The position numbers and the translations under genes were made by a program. Shown piece after piece: positions 1 to 11,330 of a DNA stretch of 64,000 nucleotides. The notes under the pieces were generated by a model. The model saw only the letters and a list, made by a program, of their open reading frames with translations, was not told where the DNA came from and did no database searches. Location of the stretch: assembly GCF_958979055.1 (NCBI RefSeq), contig NC_084887.1, positions 39,125,120 through 39,189,119 on the forward strand, in the 5' to 3' direction. Position 1 is the stretch's first letter. The number at the start of each line of letters is the position of its first letter. This DNA comes from Alnus glutinosa. Its lineage: Eukaryota > Streptophyta > Magnoliopsida > Fagales > Betulaceae.

Positions 1-816
1 GGACAAGAGTTGGATGAGGGTCTAACCCTCGTCCTCCGTATAGACGAGCTCGTTAACAATTGGTCCTCTCCATATCCGAGCGTGAATGTTTTTTGTTCTA
101 TGTAATTAGTTGTAATTTTATTTCTTTACCCTTAAAGACGTAGAATGGATTATCTTTATAATTGTTTCTTGTTTTGTCATCCACATGAAGAACAATTCAA
201 AGCCATAATCTCATTATTTGGATGCTTAATTGAGCAAATTGTTACGTTATGTGAGTTTGTAATTTGTGATTTGATTGCAAATTTTATTTTGCTGTAAAAA
301 TGCTTTTACCTGATTTTGATTTCAGTTTCAATTTGTTTGGATAAGATTTCTGATTGAATTTATTTTTTTTTGGATGAATTTGTTTGTTTTGATTTGATTG
401 CCAACATGGCTCTAAATTTTCTTGGTTAGTCTTGTTTTTTAGTGCAACTTTTGGTGTTGAGTTGAATGTGGGGTTGTAAGTTTGTAAATTGCCATTTGTT
501 TTGGTTTATTAGTTGCCAATATGGTTCTATGTTGTATACATTTTCTTGGTTCCTCTTGTTCATGACTTTAGTGTGTAAAGAGACAGTTGTTTTTGGTTCA
601 ACTTTTGGTTTTAAGTTGAATTGAGGATCTGGGGGTTTGTGCTTGTAGATTACAATTGTTTTGTACGTTTACAATGGTAAACAAAAGGAGTTAGAATTTT
701 AATGGAAGATGGGTTTCAATGAAAAGAAACCATGAGCCATGAGCCAATTAATACCATTGGCCGATTGCATGTAGATTTGATGTACTTTTGCAAGAATATA
801 GAGGCATTCCCACCAT
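1..816. other. T-rich non-coding DNA with an imperfect tandem duplication
   Basis: No convincing coding region is visible. The composition is T-rich, as in plant introns or promoters. Two diverged direct copies can be seen, one from about 398 to 500 and one from about 508 to 658. Both contain a 'ttgccaa.atgg.tct' start and an 'aacttttggt.tt.agttgaat' middle. The first 90 bases hold a small hairpin (gaggg/ccctc). It could be an intron or leader of a gene lying to the left. Confidence 0.4.
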
Positions 817-825
817 CTAAAGAAG

Positions 826-1048
826 GGATCCGGCTACTGTGCGATACTAAAAAGTACCGCACAATCTGCTGTAATTTTGGGAACGGCTGGGATACAGCCG
901 TTCAAAAAAAATTGCCAAACAAGAAATGTATATGGTACGTGCCACACATGGATACAGCCAGCCTGTTTTTTTTTTGGGGAAACGTTCAGCCACTTTGTGG
1001 TTTTTTGTCTTTTTGCTTTAACTCCGTGACCTCACCTTCGTTAGCCAG

Positions 1049-1088
<40 letters not shown>

Positions 1089-2031
1089 TTCATTCAGCTA
1101 CCGGGAAACCAAACAAAAATAGCCAAACAAACGTCTCTTTGCTTATGGTACGCGGGAAACCAAAAGTACTGAAACAGTGAAACGTCTCATTTTACACTGC
1201 AATTCTGGTCATGGAAGATGAATTAAGCTTCTGACCTCTGGTTTGTTTGACCTCCAAAATCAAATGCACTCTCAAGACCAAGATCGACCATCCTCTTGTT
1301 TAATTTGATTGAAGGCAGAGTCATTTTCACTGGCAAAGTCTAGCTGGGGTATTGTTTGTGCTAAAGTTGAAGAGTTGGTTGATGACATGATCACTCCCTG
1401 GAAATGGTGATCTTGGTGTTGTTGAAAGCCCGGGAACGGGAGAGGGTCTCGGAGGAGAAACTCATTCCAATTGAAGGAAGAAGATGGCAGAATTTACGCT
1501 TGAGATGATTGTGTAACGTTAGAAGAAGATGATGAACAGGATGAAGAGGTAGCTTCACTAAAGAATTGTGGCTGGATGGTCTCAAATTGGTTAATGACAT
1601 GAAACTGAGACGGGAAGTAGTCCCATGAGGCAATGTTTTCATTCGAGATGCTGTCATAAACTTGCTCTGCCATAGGCCTTCTGATCATCGTGTCAGGATT
1701 TGGAAATGATCCTATGAGGAGGACTGAAGAGGGTTCTACTAGTTTGGACATTGCTGTGTAGTTTATGTTTTTATTGAGAGATCCATGGCTTCCAGTACTG
1801 TTTTGGAGGCCACTAAAGTTTCCATAATCAGAAAGGATCTGTGAATGAAAGAGAGAGAAAAAGAAAAAGAAAAGGACAAAAAGTTTTTGTTTAACGGACG
1901 TCACGGTGTTAAAAACAAATAATAAAAAAAAAACAAAAACGGTTGGCTCTTTGGAACGGCTGTATCCCAGCCGTTCCCAAAATTACAGCAGATTGTGCGG
2001 TACTTTTTAGTACCGCACAGTAGCCGGATCC
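826..2031. mobile_element. Mutator-like element (Pack-MULE type), 1.2 kb
   Basis: The two ends are inverted repeats of about 78 bp (826-904 and about 1953-2031) that start GGATCCGGCTACTGTGCG and differ at roughly one base. The element is flanked by an exact 9-bp direct repeat, ctaaagaag, at 817-825 and 2032-2040. A 9-bp target duplication with long terminal inverted repeats is the hallmark of the Mutator superfamily. No transposase is visible, so the element is non-autonomous. The inside carries a CT-rich stretch (1051-1090) and, on the minus strand, a plant exon with its upstream intron end, which makes it a Pack-MULE candidate. Each inverted repeat also contains a short palindrome (gtgcggtac...gtaccgcac). 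Confidence 0.85.
1276..1839 (-). pseudogene. captured exon, probably C-terminal part of an R2R3-MYB-like factor
   Basis: On the minus strand a long pyrimidine tract ends in a splice acceptor (ttcattcacag) and is followed by about 187 codons in one frame, ending at a stop near 1276. The frame is interrupted by one taa stop (residues ...TQSSQA*ILPSSSFNW...). The reading is Ser/Asn/Gln-rich, with a run of Ser (SSSCSSSSSN) and the motif SFNWNEFLLRDP. This resembles the C-terminal activation region of plant MYB factors; that identity is a tentative recollection. The exon lies wholly inside the MULE at 826-2031 and keeps a piece of its own intron, so it was taken from genomic DNA rather than from mRNA. 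It lacks a DNA-binding domain and is not expected to work. Confidence 0.5.
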
Positions 2032-2040
2032 CTAAAGAAG

Positions 2041-3029
2041 ATCCAGCAAATAAAAATTACAATTGGAAATATTCACAACTGTAGGATAAGGATAATCTTT
2101 ATCTTCCTCCTACCAACTATTCAAACATCAAACTTACCTAAAAGCGCCGGCCTTACCACAAGCACATAGTTTCAAAATATGAATACATTAGTTTCAAAAG
2201 ATGACGAAGTAAAATATCTGTCCACATTCACGACACAACAGCATCTCTTTTCTACTTTTCCGTGGATCAGCACCTCCAAGTTCAATGTACCAGCACCTAA
2301 AGCATAAAAATCAGCATTAAAACGCCCAACGTTGGACTAAAAAAAAGAATGTCATGAGTATTATTATTCCTAAAAGAGAAAATGAAAGAACGAGTCAGAA
2401 AAAATTTCACCTTAAAGCTATAGCACATTTTACCGAGCAGAATGGGCAATATAGGGACCCATATCTATTATATCCAACAAGTAAATGGAAATACAACACA
2501 AGAACGCTTTTTTTTTAGTTTTATGAAGATTAAACTTGTAATCTTCGCCCAAACCATAAAAATGCTCCTACAAAGTAAAAAAAGCCCAACCTAGAAACCA
2601 TAAAAATGAGCATTACAAACTCATACACACAGCAACATAAAACTTGCCAAAAGCAAGAATTAGAAAATCAACTTTCGCTGGAAAAACGGGGCACAAATAT
2701 GATTCAATAAGATTGGCCTGCTATCTCAATAAGATTCAACATGCACACAAATATGGCACATGAAACCCAAAGCATGAAGAAAACAAAGTCACTATAAAAC
2801 GACAAGGCACCACAACAACAGAAAATAGCATGTATCAGGAAAAAAAAAAAATGTTTCTTTTTGACAAATGTTGACAGAGGAGCAAAAATACATAACAAAC
2901 CAACATTTAAGCAAAAAAAAAAAATAATAATAATTAAGCAGATAACACAAAGGGGAAAAAAACAAAAGGAAATAAACAGTAAATCAAGAAAGAAACAATA
3001 ACTGTAAATTTCTAGGGTTTTTTTCAGTT
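2041..3029. other. AT-rich intergenic DNA, nothing recognised
   Basis: I see A-rich stretches and short poly(A)/poly(T) runs, but no gene, no clear inverted repeat and no RNA gene. Confidence 0.4.
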
Positions 3030-3480
3030 TCCTTTTTTTTTATTCTTCCTGTGATGCGATACCAAGAGAGAAAGGTGAAGATTTGTGACTTATAGAGTGA
3101 GATGGAGCTGGACGTGGAGATGGAACGACCGAAGATGGCGTGGAGATGAACGGCCGGAGAGGAGCCCGTCGAAGGGGGCGTTGAGGGAGGAGATGGAGAG
3201 ATCGAGAGAGGGAGGTTTTTGAGGGGAAAAGTGGCGATGGAGCTGGACGGAGATGGCGCGGCGTGAGATGGAAGCTATGGAGCCCGTCGACGGCGAAGTT
3301 GAGGGAGGAGATTGAGAGGGGAGGTTTTGGGGGGAAAATGATTTTGGGAAACTGGTTTGGGTCTTTGGTTTTCAACAAACGCAGGTTTTAGGGTTTTTTT
3401 TTTTTTAAAAAAAAAAAAAAAATTATTTTATAAAAGTAAGTACTGACGTGGCACCATGCCACGTCAGCATCGTGTAGAAT
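3030..3480 (-). repeat. CT-rich repeat unit, related to the two units upstream of UTP23
   Basis: Read on the minus strand, this begins with a palindromic GACGTGGC...GCCACGTC block. It then has a poly(T)/poly(A) stretch, 'aaaccc.gcgtttg', 'cccaaaa..ttccccccaaaa' and a CT-rich region with many CCATCTCC/CTCCCTCC words. The same order occurs on the plus strand at about 31940-32420 and 36240-36700. An open frame of 112 codons here looks compositional only (Pro/Ser-rich). It may be the 5' region of an unrecognised transposon, or a captured promoter/leader. Confidence 0.4.
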
Positions 3481-4686
3481 TACTCCTTAAATCCCGAAGA
3501 AAGAGCACTGAGTTAGGTAGGAAATTGTCTGATCGTGTGGACAGCTCAACATCTAGTCAACCTCTAACACAAGGCATTAATTATGATTTAAGACAAAATA
3601 TGAAAGTTTCCAATCAAAATAGTATTTTTTTTTAAAAAAAATTCTTTGCTATTTTATTTGAAGTTCGGAAATTTTACAAAAAAAAAAAAATTAACCGTAG
3701 GCAGAACATTAGAGAGGAATAATAACAGAATATATATTGACAGCTACAAGGAGTTATAAAGAAAAGAAAATGTCGAACAATTGAGAGTCAATAACCGAAA
3801 GGAAAATTATATTTATACTTTGTTTGTTTAAGGATAAAATGTTTTTTAGAAAATGATTTCATCATTTTTTTATGTTTAGTAAGGACGAAAATAATAGTCA
3901 ACGAAAATTATTTTCAGTTTGATCGTAAAAACCTATTTAATTTTTGAAAAACGATTTACGATTTAAGATTTTTTAAATTTAAACTATTTATTCTTGCAGG
4001 CACGTTTGTAAGAATCCTCTATTGCCGGGCTTTGGAATTTGTTAGTAGCTTGAATCTACTGCTGAAGGTTTCCTTTTACCGAATTTTGACATCAATGACA
4101 GCCGCAAGAATCCGGCAACATCTAGCCACCGGCACCGGAATCCAGCTGTATGTGCCGAAATTTGATCAAACTGACCAAAATCCAGCACAAATGGCCATAA
4201 GTGATTTTTTGCTATAGTGTTTGTTTTTGTACGAGCCAAAAGCCGAATATTATTTTTAGGAAATTTCCTCAAAAAATATTTTACATGTTTCTTGTCGAAA
4301 CAAACAGAGCATTAATTATAACCCTTATGCATATTGTTTGTCTACACATGCATTTCTCAGTTATATGGTAGAATTTTTATTCTTATTTTTTAAAAAAAAA
4401 AAAAAATTGAATAGGAAATAGATATTATCTACCAAGTACTAAATAAGAATTTGGATCTTCTCCATTTAAATCCTCTCAATTTCTCTCAATTTAGTTATAA
4501 AGTAAGGATATAGTTATCTTTTTACATTCTATGAAAATGTGAAAAAATAACTATACCCCTTCTTTATAAGTAAATAAAAGAATATTCTCTTTTGAAATGG
4601 AGAGGGTACTGTTCCACTAAATAAGGGGGTAAACTAATTAAGACCTATATTAGGGTTGTCCAACAAATTAACTAATGTATGTAAAA

Positions 4687-4718
<32 letters not shown>

Positions 4719-4740
4719 GTGGGTAATGTGGCAGCGTATC
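3481..4740. other. AT-rich intergenic DNA upstream of the CHS promoter
   Basis: No gene is recognised. Around 4100-4200 there are several 'ccgg' words (ccggcaacatc, ccaccggcaccgg) of the kind seen in decayed transposons, without a protein match. An (AT)n microsatellite lies at about 4687-4712, just before the promoter of the chalcone synthase gene. Confidence 0.35.
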
Positions 4741-4771
4741 TACCACCGGTTGAACAGCCTAACCCCGAGGT

Positions 4772-4826
4772 CACGTGGCTACCCGCTCCCCCGAACATTT
4801 TACCTACCTCCTTCCCTCGTATAAAA
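4772..4826 (+). promoter_or_regulatory. CHS core promoter: G-box, H-box and TATA box
   Basis: A G-box CACGTG lies at 4772-4777. An exact H-box, CCTACC-N7-CT, lies at 4803-4817. A TATA box (tataaaa) lies at 4820-4826, about 170 bp before the start codon. The G-box plus H-box pair is the element through which bZIP and MYB factors drive light and elicitor responses of bean chalcone synthase promoters (established for that family). From the TATA position I infer a transcription start near 4850-4860 and a leader of about 140 bases. Confidence 0.8.
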
Positions 4827-4997
4827 CCGAGGCACTGGTTTCGTTGTAATTGCATCCAAAACACAAGCTTTTTCCCAGCGAATTTCAATCCCACCACCCT
4901 TCACCGGCCTTGAGCTTAAACTGATCGAGCCACTGGTTTCGCTTTTTCTTGATCTTTAGAAACTAGTTGAGCCAACTAGCCAAGCGGCCGATCACAG

Positions 4998-6453
4998 ATG
5001 GCGTCCGTGGAGGAAATTCGAAAGGCTCAGCGAGCCCAGGGTCCGGCCACCATTTTAGCCATTGGCACAGCCACTCCCTCCAACTGCGTCTCTCAAGCTG
5101 ACTATCCTGACTTTTACTTCCGGATCACCAAGAGCGATCACATGACCGAGTTGAAGGAGAAGTTCAAACGCATGTGTACGTTTTTTAAATACATGTACAT
5201 CTTCTATATATATATATACATGCCATGCATCTTATGTGTGTGTGTATATATATATATATTGTCATGCATAGCCTGCATCCATTATGCATATAGATATATT
5301 CATGTGTCATCAATTCCTGAAGGTTAATTATGCCACTTACGTTTTGGGAATTAGACTGCTAATTAATTGTTAGCTACTGCATGTATATCACAGCACAATG
5401 GTTTTACACCATTAATTTGATCGAGTGATTAACATGATCGCAGGTGATAAATCGATGATAAAGAAACGTTACATGTACTTGAATGAAGAGATTCTGAAGG
5501 AAAATCCCAATATGTGTGCTTACATGGCTCCATCTCTTGACGCACGTCAAGACATAGTGGTGGTGGAGGTGCCCAAGCTGGGGAAGGAAGCGGCAACAAA
5601 GGCAATCAAAGAGTGGGGGCAGCCCAAATCCAAGATCACCCACCTCGTCTTCTGTACAACCTCAGGGGTAGACATGCCCGGCGCAGATTACCAGCTCACC
5701 AAGCTCCTCGGCCTTCGACCCTCCGTCAAGCGCTTGATGATGTATCAGCAGGGCTGCTTCGCAGGTGGGACCGTCCTCCGTCTCGCAAAGGACTTGGCCG
5801 AGAACAACAAGGGAGCACGTGTTCTCGTCGTCTGCTCTGAGATCACAGCCGTCACTTTCCGTGGGCCCACTGATACTCACTTGGACTCCCTGGTGGGCCA
5901 AGCCCTTTTCGGTGATGGTGCGGCAGCATTGATTGTGGGTGCGGACCCCGATACATCCGTTGAACGTCCACTTTTCGAACTTATATCGGCAGCACAGACG
6001 ATTCTACCCGACTCCGATGGTGCCATTGATGGACACTTGCGCGAGGTGGGTCTTACCTTTCACTTGTTGAAGGACGTACCGGGGATAATATCGAAGAACA
6101 TTGAGAAAAGCTTGGCGGAAGCTTTTGCTCCGCTGGGCATAAGCGATTGGAACTCTTTGTTTTGGATTGCACACCCCGGTGGGCCGGCCATTCTTGACCA
6201 GGTTGAGGCCAAGCTGGGACTGAAAGAGGAGAAACTAAGAGCAACTCGTCACATTCTGAGCGAGTACGGGAACATGTCAAGTGCATGCGTGCTGTTCATA
6301 TTGGACGAGATGAGGAAGAATTCTGCGGAGGAAGGAAAGGTCACCACCGGAGAAGGGTTGGAGTGGGGAGTTCTCTTCGGGTTTGGGCCGGGTTTGACCG
6401 TCGAGACGGTGGTGCTGCACAGTATCCCTGTGCCCGTTGAGGCCAGTCACTGA
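4998..6453 (+). CDS. CHS: chalcone synthase (type III polyketide synthase)
   Basis: The enzyme condenses one p-coumaroyl-CoA with three malonyl-CoA to give naringenin chalcone, the first committed step of flavonoid synthesis in the cytosol. The exons are 4998-5175 and 5444-6453. The 268-bp intron splits the codon of Cys60 (t|gt), the conserved CHS intron position. The product has 395 residues, the usual length. The catalytic residues fall at the family positions: Cys164 (QQGCFAGG), Phe215 (ALFGDG), His303 (WIAHPGGPA) and Asn336 (EYGNMSSA). Thr132, Ser133, Thr194, Thr197, Gly256, Phe265 and Ser338 are all the chalcone-synthase type, which argues against stilbene synthase or another relative. 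The GFGPG loop is at 372-376. The start ATG follows a leader downstream of a G-box/H-box/TATA promoter. No defect is seen, so it is probably active. The intron contains (AT)n and (GT)n tracts. Confidence 0.97.
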
Positions 6454-7188
6454 TTCCCGGGATGAAAAGAGGGAATTACAGAATAATTAACGCTCGTATG
6501 GATTAGTTGTGACGAATTGAAGAGGCCAAGTGGAAAATTACAAATGTGTTTTTTTTTTTTTTTTTAAGAATTAAAAATTTGTTTGAGTACTGTTAAAGCA
6601 ATTGTAAGCGTGTGTGGGTGGCTGCGTGAGGCCTTTTCCCAATAACAGATACCTTGGTATTTATTATAAATATATTATTTGCTTCCATATATAATTGCAT
6701 CCATTGTTATTAGATTTTTTTTTTTTTTTTTTTAAAAAAAGAAAAGTCCTTTGTTAGGTATTTGAATAGCCCCAATAAGCTCTTTAAATTTGACTTTAAT
6801 GTTCTTTCTCTTTTATACTCTTTTTTTTTACTTTATATCATATCAGCATTTTCTTATTACTATTCAAACAAAAATTTGAATACAAAATCGTTTGTTAAAC
6901 ATATTATGATTATTGTGACGGCCGGGTTGGCTTGATTCACGGTTTTTCCCATGCCTCGCACCGACGTACCTACCGGTCAATTTTCTTAGGTTTTGGTTTC
7001 CTTCACATGTTATGCCTATAAAGTTTGATAATATCTATTTTTAAAAGTGTTTATTATTTGATAATTTTCGGCTTTTAAAGTAAATGAAAAGGGCCGTTTA
7101 TATATTTTATCAAACTTATAACTTCTATTAAAATCATGGACAATATGTTAAAAAGTATATAAGTAAGGCTAGAATGAAGACTCTGATA
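6454..7188. other. CHS 3' flank and AT-rich intergenic DNA
   Basis: The first 200-300 bases should hold the CHS 3' untranslated region. The rest is AT-rich with long poly(T) runs (about 6549-6565 and 6715-6733). No other gene is seen. Confidence 0.4.
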
Positions 7189-7197
7189 ATGGAATAA

Positions 7198-7331
7198 GGG
7201 AAATGCTATCTTGTACACTGAGATCCCACCCCCTCACTCCTCCTACATGGACAGCTTTTTTGAACTTATTTTATTGCTTAAATAAAAAATAAACCAAAAA
7301 AGTAAAAAGAGCCAAATGGGTGGACGAACTG

Positions 7332-7373
<42 letters not shown>

Positions 7374-7396
7374 CAATGTACAAGGCAGCATTTCCC
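7198..7396. mobile_element. MITE-like unit at the left end
   Basis: The first 20 bases (GGGAAATGCTATCTTGTACA) reappear inverted at 7377-7396 as tgtacaaggcagcatttccc. This makes a 199-bp unit with about 20-bp terminal inverted repeats. It contains an uninterrupted poly(A) of about 50 bases. The interior is shared with the right arm but the inner terminus is not, so it may be a solo derivative of the same family or a deletion product. Confidence 0.5.
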
Positions 7397-7402
7397 AAAT
7401 TT

Positions 7403-7554
7403 GGGAAATGCTAGTGTTCCCACCAGCATCCCACCCCCATCCCACCGCACCCTAAGTGAAAAAACTGAAAATGAAATTATTAAATAAAAATATAAAATCA
7501 CTTAGGGTGTGGTGGGATGGGGGTGAGATGCTAGTGGGAACACGAGCATTTCCC
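7403..7554. mobile_element. hairpin MITE, 152 bp, nested in the left arm
   Basis: The ends are inverted repeats of about 60 bp: gggaaatgctagtgttccc... at the left and ...gggaacacgagcatttccc at the right, with 'catcccacccccatcccacc' facing 'ggtgggatgggggtgagatg'. The right arm of the large element lacks this piece, so it was inserted after the inverted arms formed. Its termini resemble those of the host element (GGGAAATGCT), so it probably belongs to the same family. Confidence 0.7.
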
Positions 7555-7566
7555 TTCAAAATTTAC

Positions 7567-7568
7567 TC

Positions 7569-7623
<55 letters not shown>
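7567..7623. repeat. (CT)n microsatellite
   Basis: An almost perfect CT-repeat of nearly 60 bases inside the left arm. The corresponding place in the right arm (about 11920-11945) is much shorter, so the tract has changed length since the arms diverged. Confidence 0.9.
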
Positions 7624-7626
<3 letters not shown>

Positions 7627-7935
7627 GCCAGTCGGCCGTCCTTCACTGGATTTTGTCTCCACCAGCCGGCATCTTTCTCTCTCTCGTCCGTACTTCACCG
7701 GGGATAAACACTATCTCTCTCTCCCCAGCCAGCCGTTTTTCTTTACCGGCGGCGTCTCCACTAGCGAGGACCTTTCCCCAACTCAGCCAGCCACATCTCT
7801 CTGAATGAAGGTTAGATTTTTTTATTTTTATTTTTTTCCCTTTTTTTTTTTAACATAAGGCACGACCTTCTTCTTCTTCTTCTTCTTCTTCTTTTAACAT
7901 TTTCTTTGTTTTTGGTGGAAGATGAAAGAGGCTGG

Positions 7936-8310
7936 CGTTGGGTGATACATTTTGACTCTCTGGGCATCAAGAAGGTTTTTTTTTTTTTTTTTTTTTTCCT
8001 GCAAGAGCAAGCACTAAAATGAGATTGTGAAAAAAGAGAAATCTTTTTGTTCTATTGCTTCTGGGTTTTCACTTTTTCTATCTTATTTTGTTTGAATTTC
8101 AGTTCTTGTTTATGAGTTGGGTGGTGTTGGGTGATACATTTTGACTCTATGGGGCATCAAGAAGGTTTTTTTTTTTTTTTTTTTTTTCCCTGCAAGAGCA
8201 AACATTAAAATGAGAATGTGAAAAAAGAGAAATCTTTTTGTTCTATTGCTTCTGGGTTTTCACTTTTTCTATCTTATTTTGTTTGAATTTCAGTTCTTGT
8301 TTATGAGTTT
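7936..8310 (+). repeat. tandem duplication of about 185 bp within the arm
   Basis: Two direct units start with 'gttgggtgatacattttgac' (about 7940 and 8127), continue through a poly(T) tract, 'tgcaagagcaa.ca.taaaa' and 'ctattgcttctgggttttca', and end at 'cagttcttgtttatgagtt'. Further diverged partial copies lie near 8562-8600 and 8935-9075. Both units also occur inverted in the right arm (about 11170-11570), so the tandem duplication is older than the inverted duplication. Confidence 0.75.
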
Positions 8311-9253
8311 GTCGCAATTTACATATATAGCTAATCCTATCATTTATTACAAATTTTGATTGAAGCAATGACTGAAATACAGATTAAATTTGTTGTTTTG
8401 TTGTGCTAAGATCTTATCTGTTATTCATGTCAATTTCATAGATGTTACCCCTCATATTGCCTAGCCCAGTTATTTCTTTTCTGGACATAGTTGTTATGTG
8501 CTTGGTCTATATATCTTTTGTAACTTTGATAAATTAGGAAAAGACAATTAAGGTTTTTTTTTGCAAGAGCAAACACTAAATTTTTCTGCAGTGCAAACAC
8601 TAAGTTGCATAAGATTGATCCTATGCAACTTATATCTCAGCTGACAAATCTCATTATGGACATTCTTGCGGGTAAATGTCAAAAAGTTAGTTATGAAGTC
8701 AGAAGAAAGTTTTCTACTTGGCATACTACGGTTATGTACCATGTTTGGCTGTCTAGTAGATAGATTCTATCAAAATATATGCACTAGATATAAGTTGCTA
8801 CAAGAATGCTTACTTTTATACAAATCTCACTGACTTTGGGTGTTGATTTGCTACTCAGCTTGTTTAACGGGCACGGATCATCAAATTAGGATATTGATTG
8901 ATTTGCAATACTTGACCTAGTGAGTTATTTAAGAAGGGGTTTTTTTCTTTTTTTTTCTTTTCTTCAAGTGCAGACACTAAATTTTTTTGCTATTGCTTCT
9001 AGATGTTGGCCGTTTGCTGGAGGATGTGAAAAATGAGAAATCTTTTTGTTGTTCTATTGCTTCTGGGTTTTCTTTTTTTAATCAAAAGTGATTTCTTATT
9101 ATCTTTTTAATCATTTTCCTTATATTATATAGAATAAATAACAAGATTGTGTATAGAATAAATAAAATATTCTTGTTCTTTGCTTTCACTACATTCAAAG
9201 GTTGGGTTATGAAACTTTGGTTTGATGTGGTTTTTGTAATTTACTTTTTACAG

Positions 9254-9311
9254 GGAATTGTATGATGAGTTGCAAGAGTCACTTTATGAATTCTTGAAAG
9301 CAAAGGGATGA
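9254..9311 (+). pseudogene. short exon-like fragment, possibly from a MAM33-type mitochondrial protein
   Basis: A good acceptor (ctttttacag) precedes 18 codons reading ELYDELQESLYEFLKAKG and then a stop. The text resembles the C-terminal part of the plant mitochondrial glycoprotein/MAM33 (p32-like) family, but the fragment is too short for certainty. It sits in the loop of the large MULE and may be captured host sequence. The words 'gatgagttgcaagagtcac' occur twice in a row here (about 9263 and 9305). Confidence 0.25.
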
Positions 9312-10035
9312 GTTGCAAGAGTCACAGCATTCAAAAAATATAATATAGCTTGTATTTTTTGTAATTGACTTCTATAACTATACTTTGAGTTATAATTTAC
9401 ATGTTGTAATCTTTTAACTTAACAGATACATTTCAATTGTACATTGTTGATTATTAATAGAAATTATGACCGGCATACTAGAATAAACTCCTATTCTCAA
9501 ATTTTATTCAAATTCTTACAGTTTAGAGGCGGTAGGCAATATAAATGAGTACACGACTTATTAAAATTTGATTTTAGAAGGTCAAGTGTGACATACTCAT
9601 GAATGGCTTCAAGGCTTGTTGAGAATTTAGTTTGCAATGGACTTCAACTACCACCAAGGTCATGCTAACACCTAAATAGTTATAATAAATTGATTAATAT
9701 GATGGCATGGTCTAGATGGGATATGATGATCTTTATTAATATGATGCTTTTTACATAAGCTAGACAGCATGTAAGTTAGTTAACTTTTTGTAACCATTCG
9801 CTTCACCTTATATGTAATAAGAGTAAGAGAATGTAGACTGCGACTTGACTTTGGATTTTGCACAAGAAGTTGATGTGTATTGATCAATACATGTTTACTA
9901 TTAGCACAGATTTGTTGCTTATTAATTATAAAAAATTTACATATATGGAAGACTTATCATCAAACTTAAGTTTTATGCACATGATTATAACCCCACCACG
10001 CCCATGCAAGCGTCCAATCAAAATAAAAATAGATA

Positions 10036-10579
10036 TTAATTCTCTAAACCTACGTTCAACCACTTTCCATCAGCACACAATGTTGCACAAATGCTAGTTT
10101 TACACTGTGTTCTAATTATTTTTGGAACTGTCTTTGTACAATTACCTTCGCTTGTTTTTGTTTTGCCTTGGCGAATACATGCAAGGATTATGTACCTGCG
10201 ACTTCTATCTTTCCCCTTTTTTTCCGATTATTTTTACCACACCAAAACCAATTTGCGGGCCATATCTCCTATAATACCCTTCAACTTCTTCAAACGAATT
10301 AAACATCATTAATTCTTTAGGTTCTTCAACTTTATTATTCACACCTATCATCTTGTATTGTGGCTCATTGTCCTCCTTATCATCCAACTCCAAATCACAT
10401 ACAAAAAAAAAAAGAAAAAAAAAAATTAATAATACAGAGTTTAGATAAATAATACAAAAGTTAAAAGCCTAACCAAATTCAAATCCATCTTCGTTGATTG
10501 AATCGTCGTCATTTGGAATATGTGTACTCAGATATTCAACTTTGCCCTCATCCTCCAGGCGTGAGCTTGAAAATTCCAT
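10036..10579 (-). pseudogene. truncated, frameshifted FAR1/FRS-type gene
   Basis: On the minus strand an ATG at 10579 opens an acidic first exon (MEFSSSRLEDEG...). This ends near 10474 at a likely donor (gttagg), and a second exon begins near 10393. It reads ...ELMMFNSFEEVEGYYRRYGPQIGF..., which is the start of the FAR1 DNA-binding domain of FHY3/FAR1-related proteins; these derive from MULE transposases. A frameshift in an A/G run near 10215 moves the rest (RYIILACIRQGKTKTS..., CKTSICATLCADGKWLN) into another frame, which stops at 10036. The MULE transposase and SWIM domains are missing. It is therefore dead as a protein, but it supports a Mutator origin for the surrounding element. Confidence 0.8.
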
Positions 10580-10910
10580 TTAAGAGAACAGAAGGTGGCC
10601 TAGAATTACCCATGCAATAATAATAAGATAATATAATGCCTATAATTCTATTTTGCATTATTAAATTTCAGCACATTGATTGAATAGTTTGAATTTTGGT
10701 TTGATATTTATAAAGATAAAACACACAACAGACTTTCCCTTTATATTCCCATTTTACTTTCAACTCCAACAAATACAAAAACATGCGTATCTGTTAGCAA
10801 TTTTTAAGACTATATTTGAAAAAGAAATCATTTAGCCAGGATACTCTATTTTCTATATATGGAGTCTCCCGGCTAAATCACTCTAATGGTCCATTAAAGC
10901 AACCGTTTAA

Positions 10911-11284
10911 CCTTAAATGTCTTTTCCTAATTTATCAAAGTTGCAAAAGATATATAGACCAAGTACATAACAACTATGTCCAGAAAAGAAATAACCGGGC
11001 TAGGCAATAGGAAGGGTAACATCTATGAAATTGACATGAAAAACAGATAAGATCTTAGCACAACAAAACAACAAATTTAATATGTATTTCAGTTATTGTT
11101 TCAATCAAAATTTGTAATAAATGATAGGATTAGCTATATATGTAAATTGCGACAAACTCATAAACAATAACTGAAATTCAAACAAAATAAGATAGAAAAA
11201 GTGAAAACTTGTGAAAACCCAGAAGCAATAGAACAAAAAGATTTCTCTTTTTTCACATTCTCATTTTAGTGTTTGCTCTTGTAG

Positions 11285-11330
<46 letters not shown>

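Larger units (their letters stand above)
7198..8551 (+). repeat. left inverted arm of the large MULE-like element
   Basis: The arm matches the reverse complement of 10911-12100. It is longer because of nested sequence at about 7330-7555: a poly(A) tract of around 50 bases, a MITE terminus and a complete hairpin MITE. The match runs from the end through 'tgccaaatggg.ggac'-like sequence, the CT-repeat, the CG-richer block at 7625-7810 and the two tandem units, to 'ttaggaaaagaca' near 8545. Confidence 0.75.

Noticed and set aside
732-1172. 146-codon frame on the plus strand
   Set aside because: It runs across the MULE boundary and a CT-repeat; composition explains it and no protein family fits.
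3040-3378. 112-codon Pro/Ser-rich frame on the minus strand
   Set aside because: A by-product of CT-rich repeat DNA; related repeat units elsewhere do not keep the frame.
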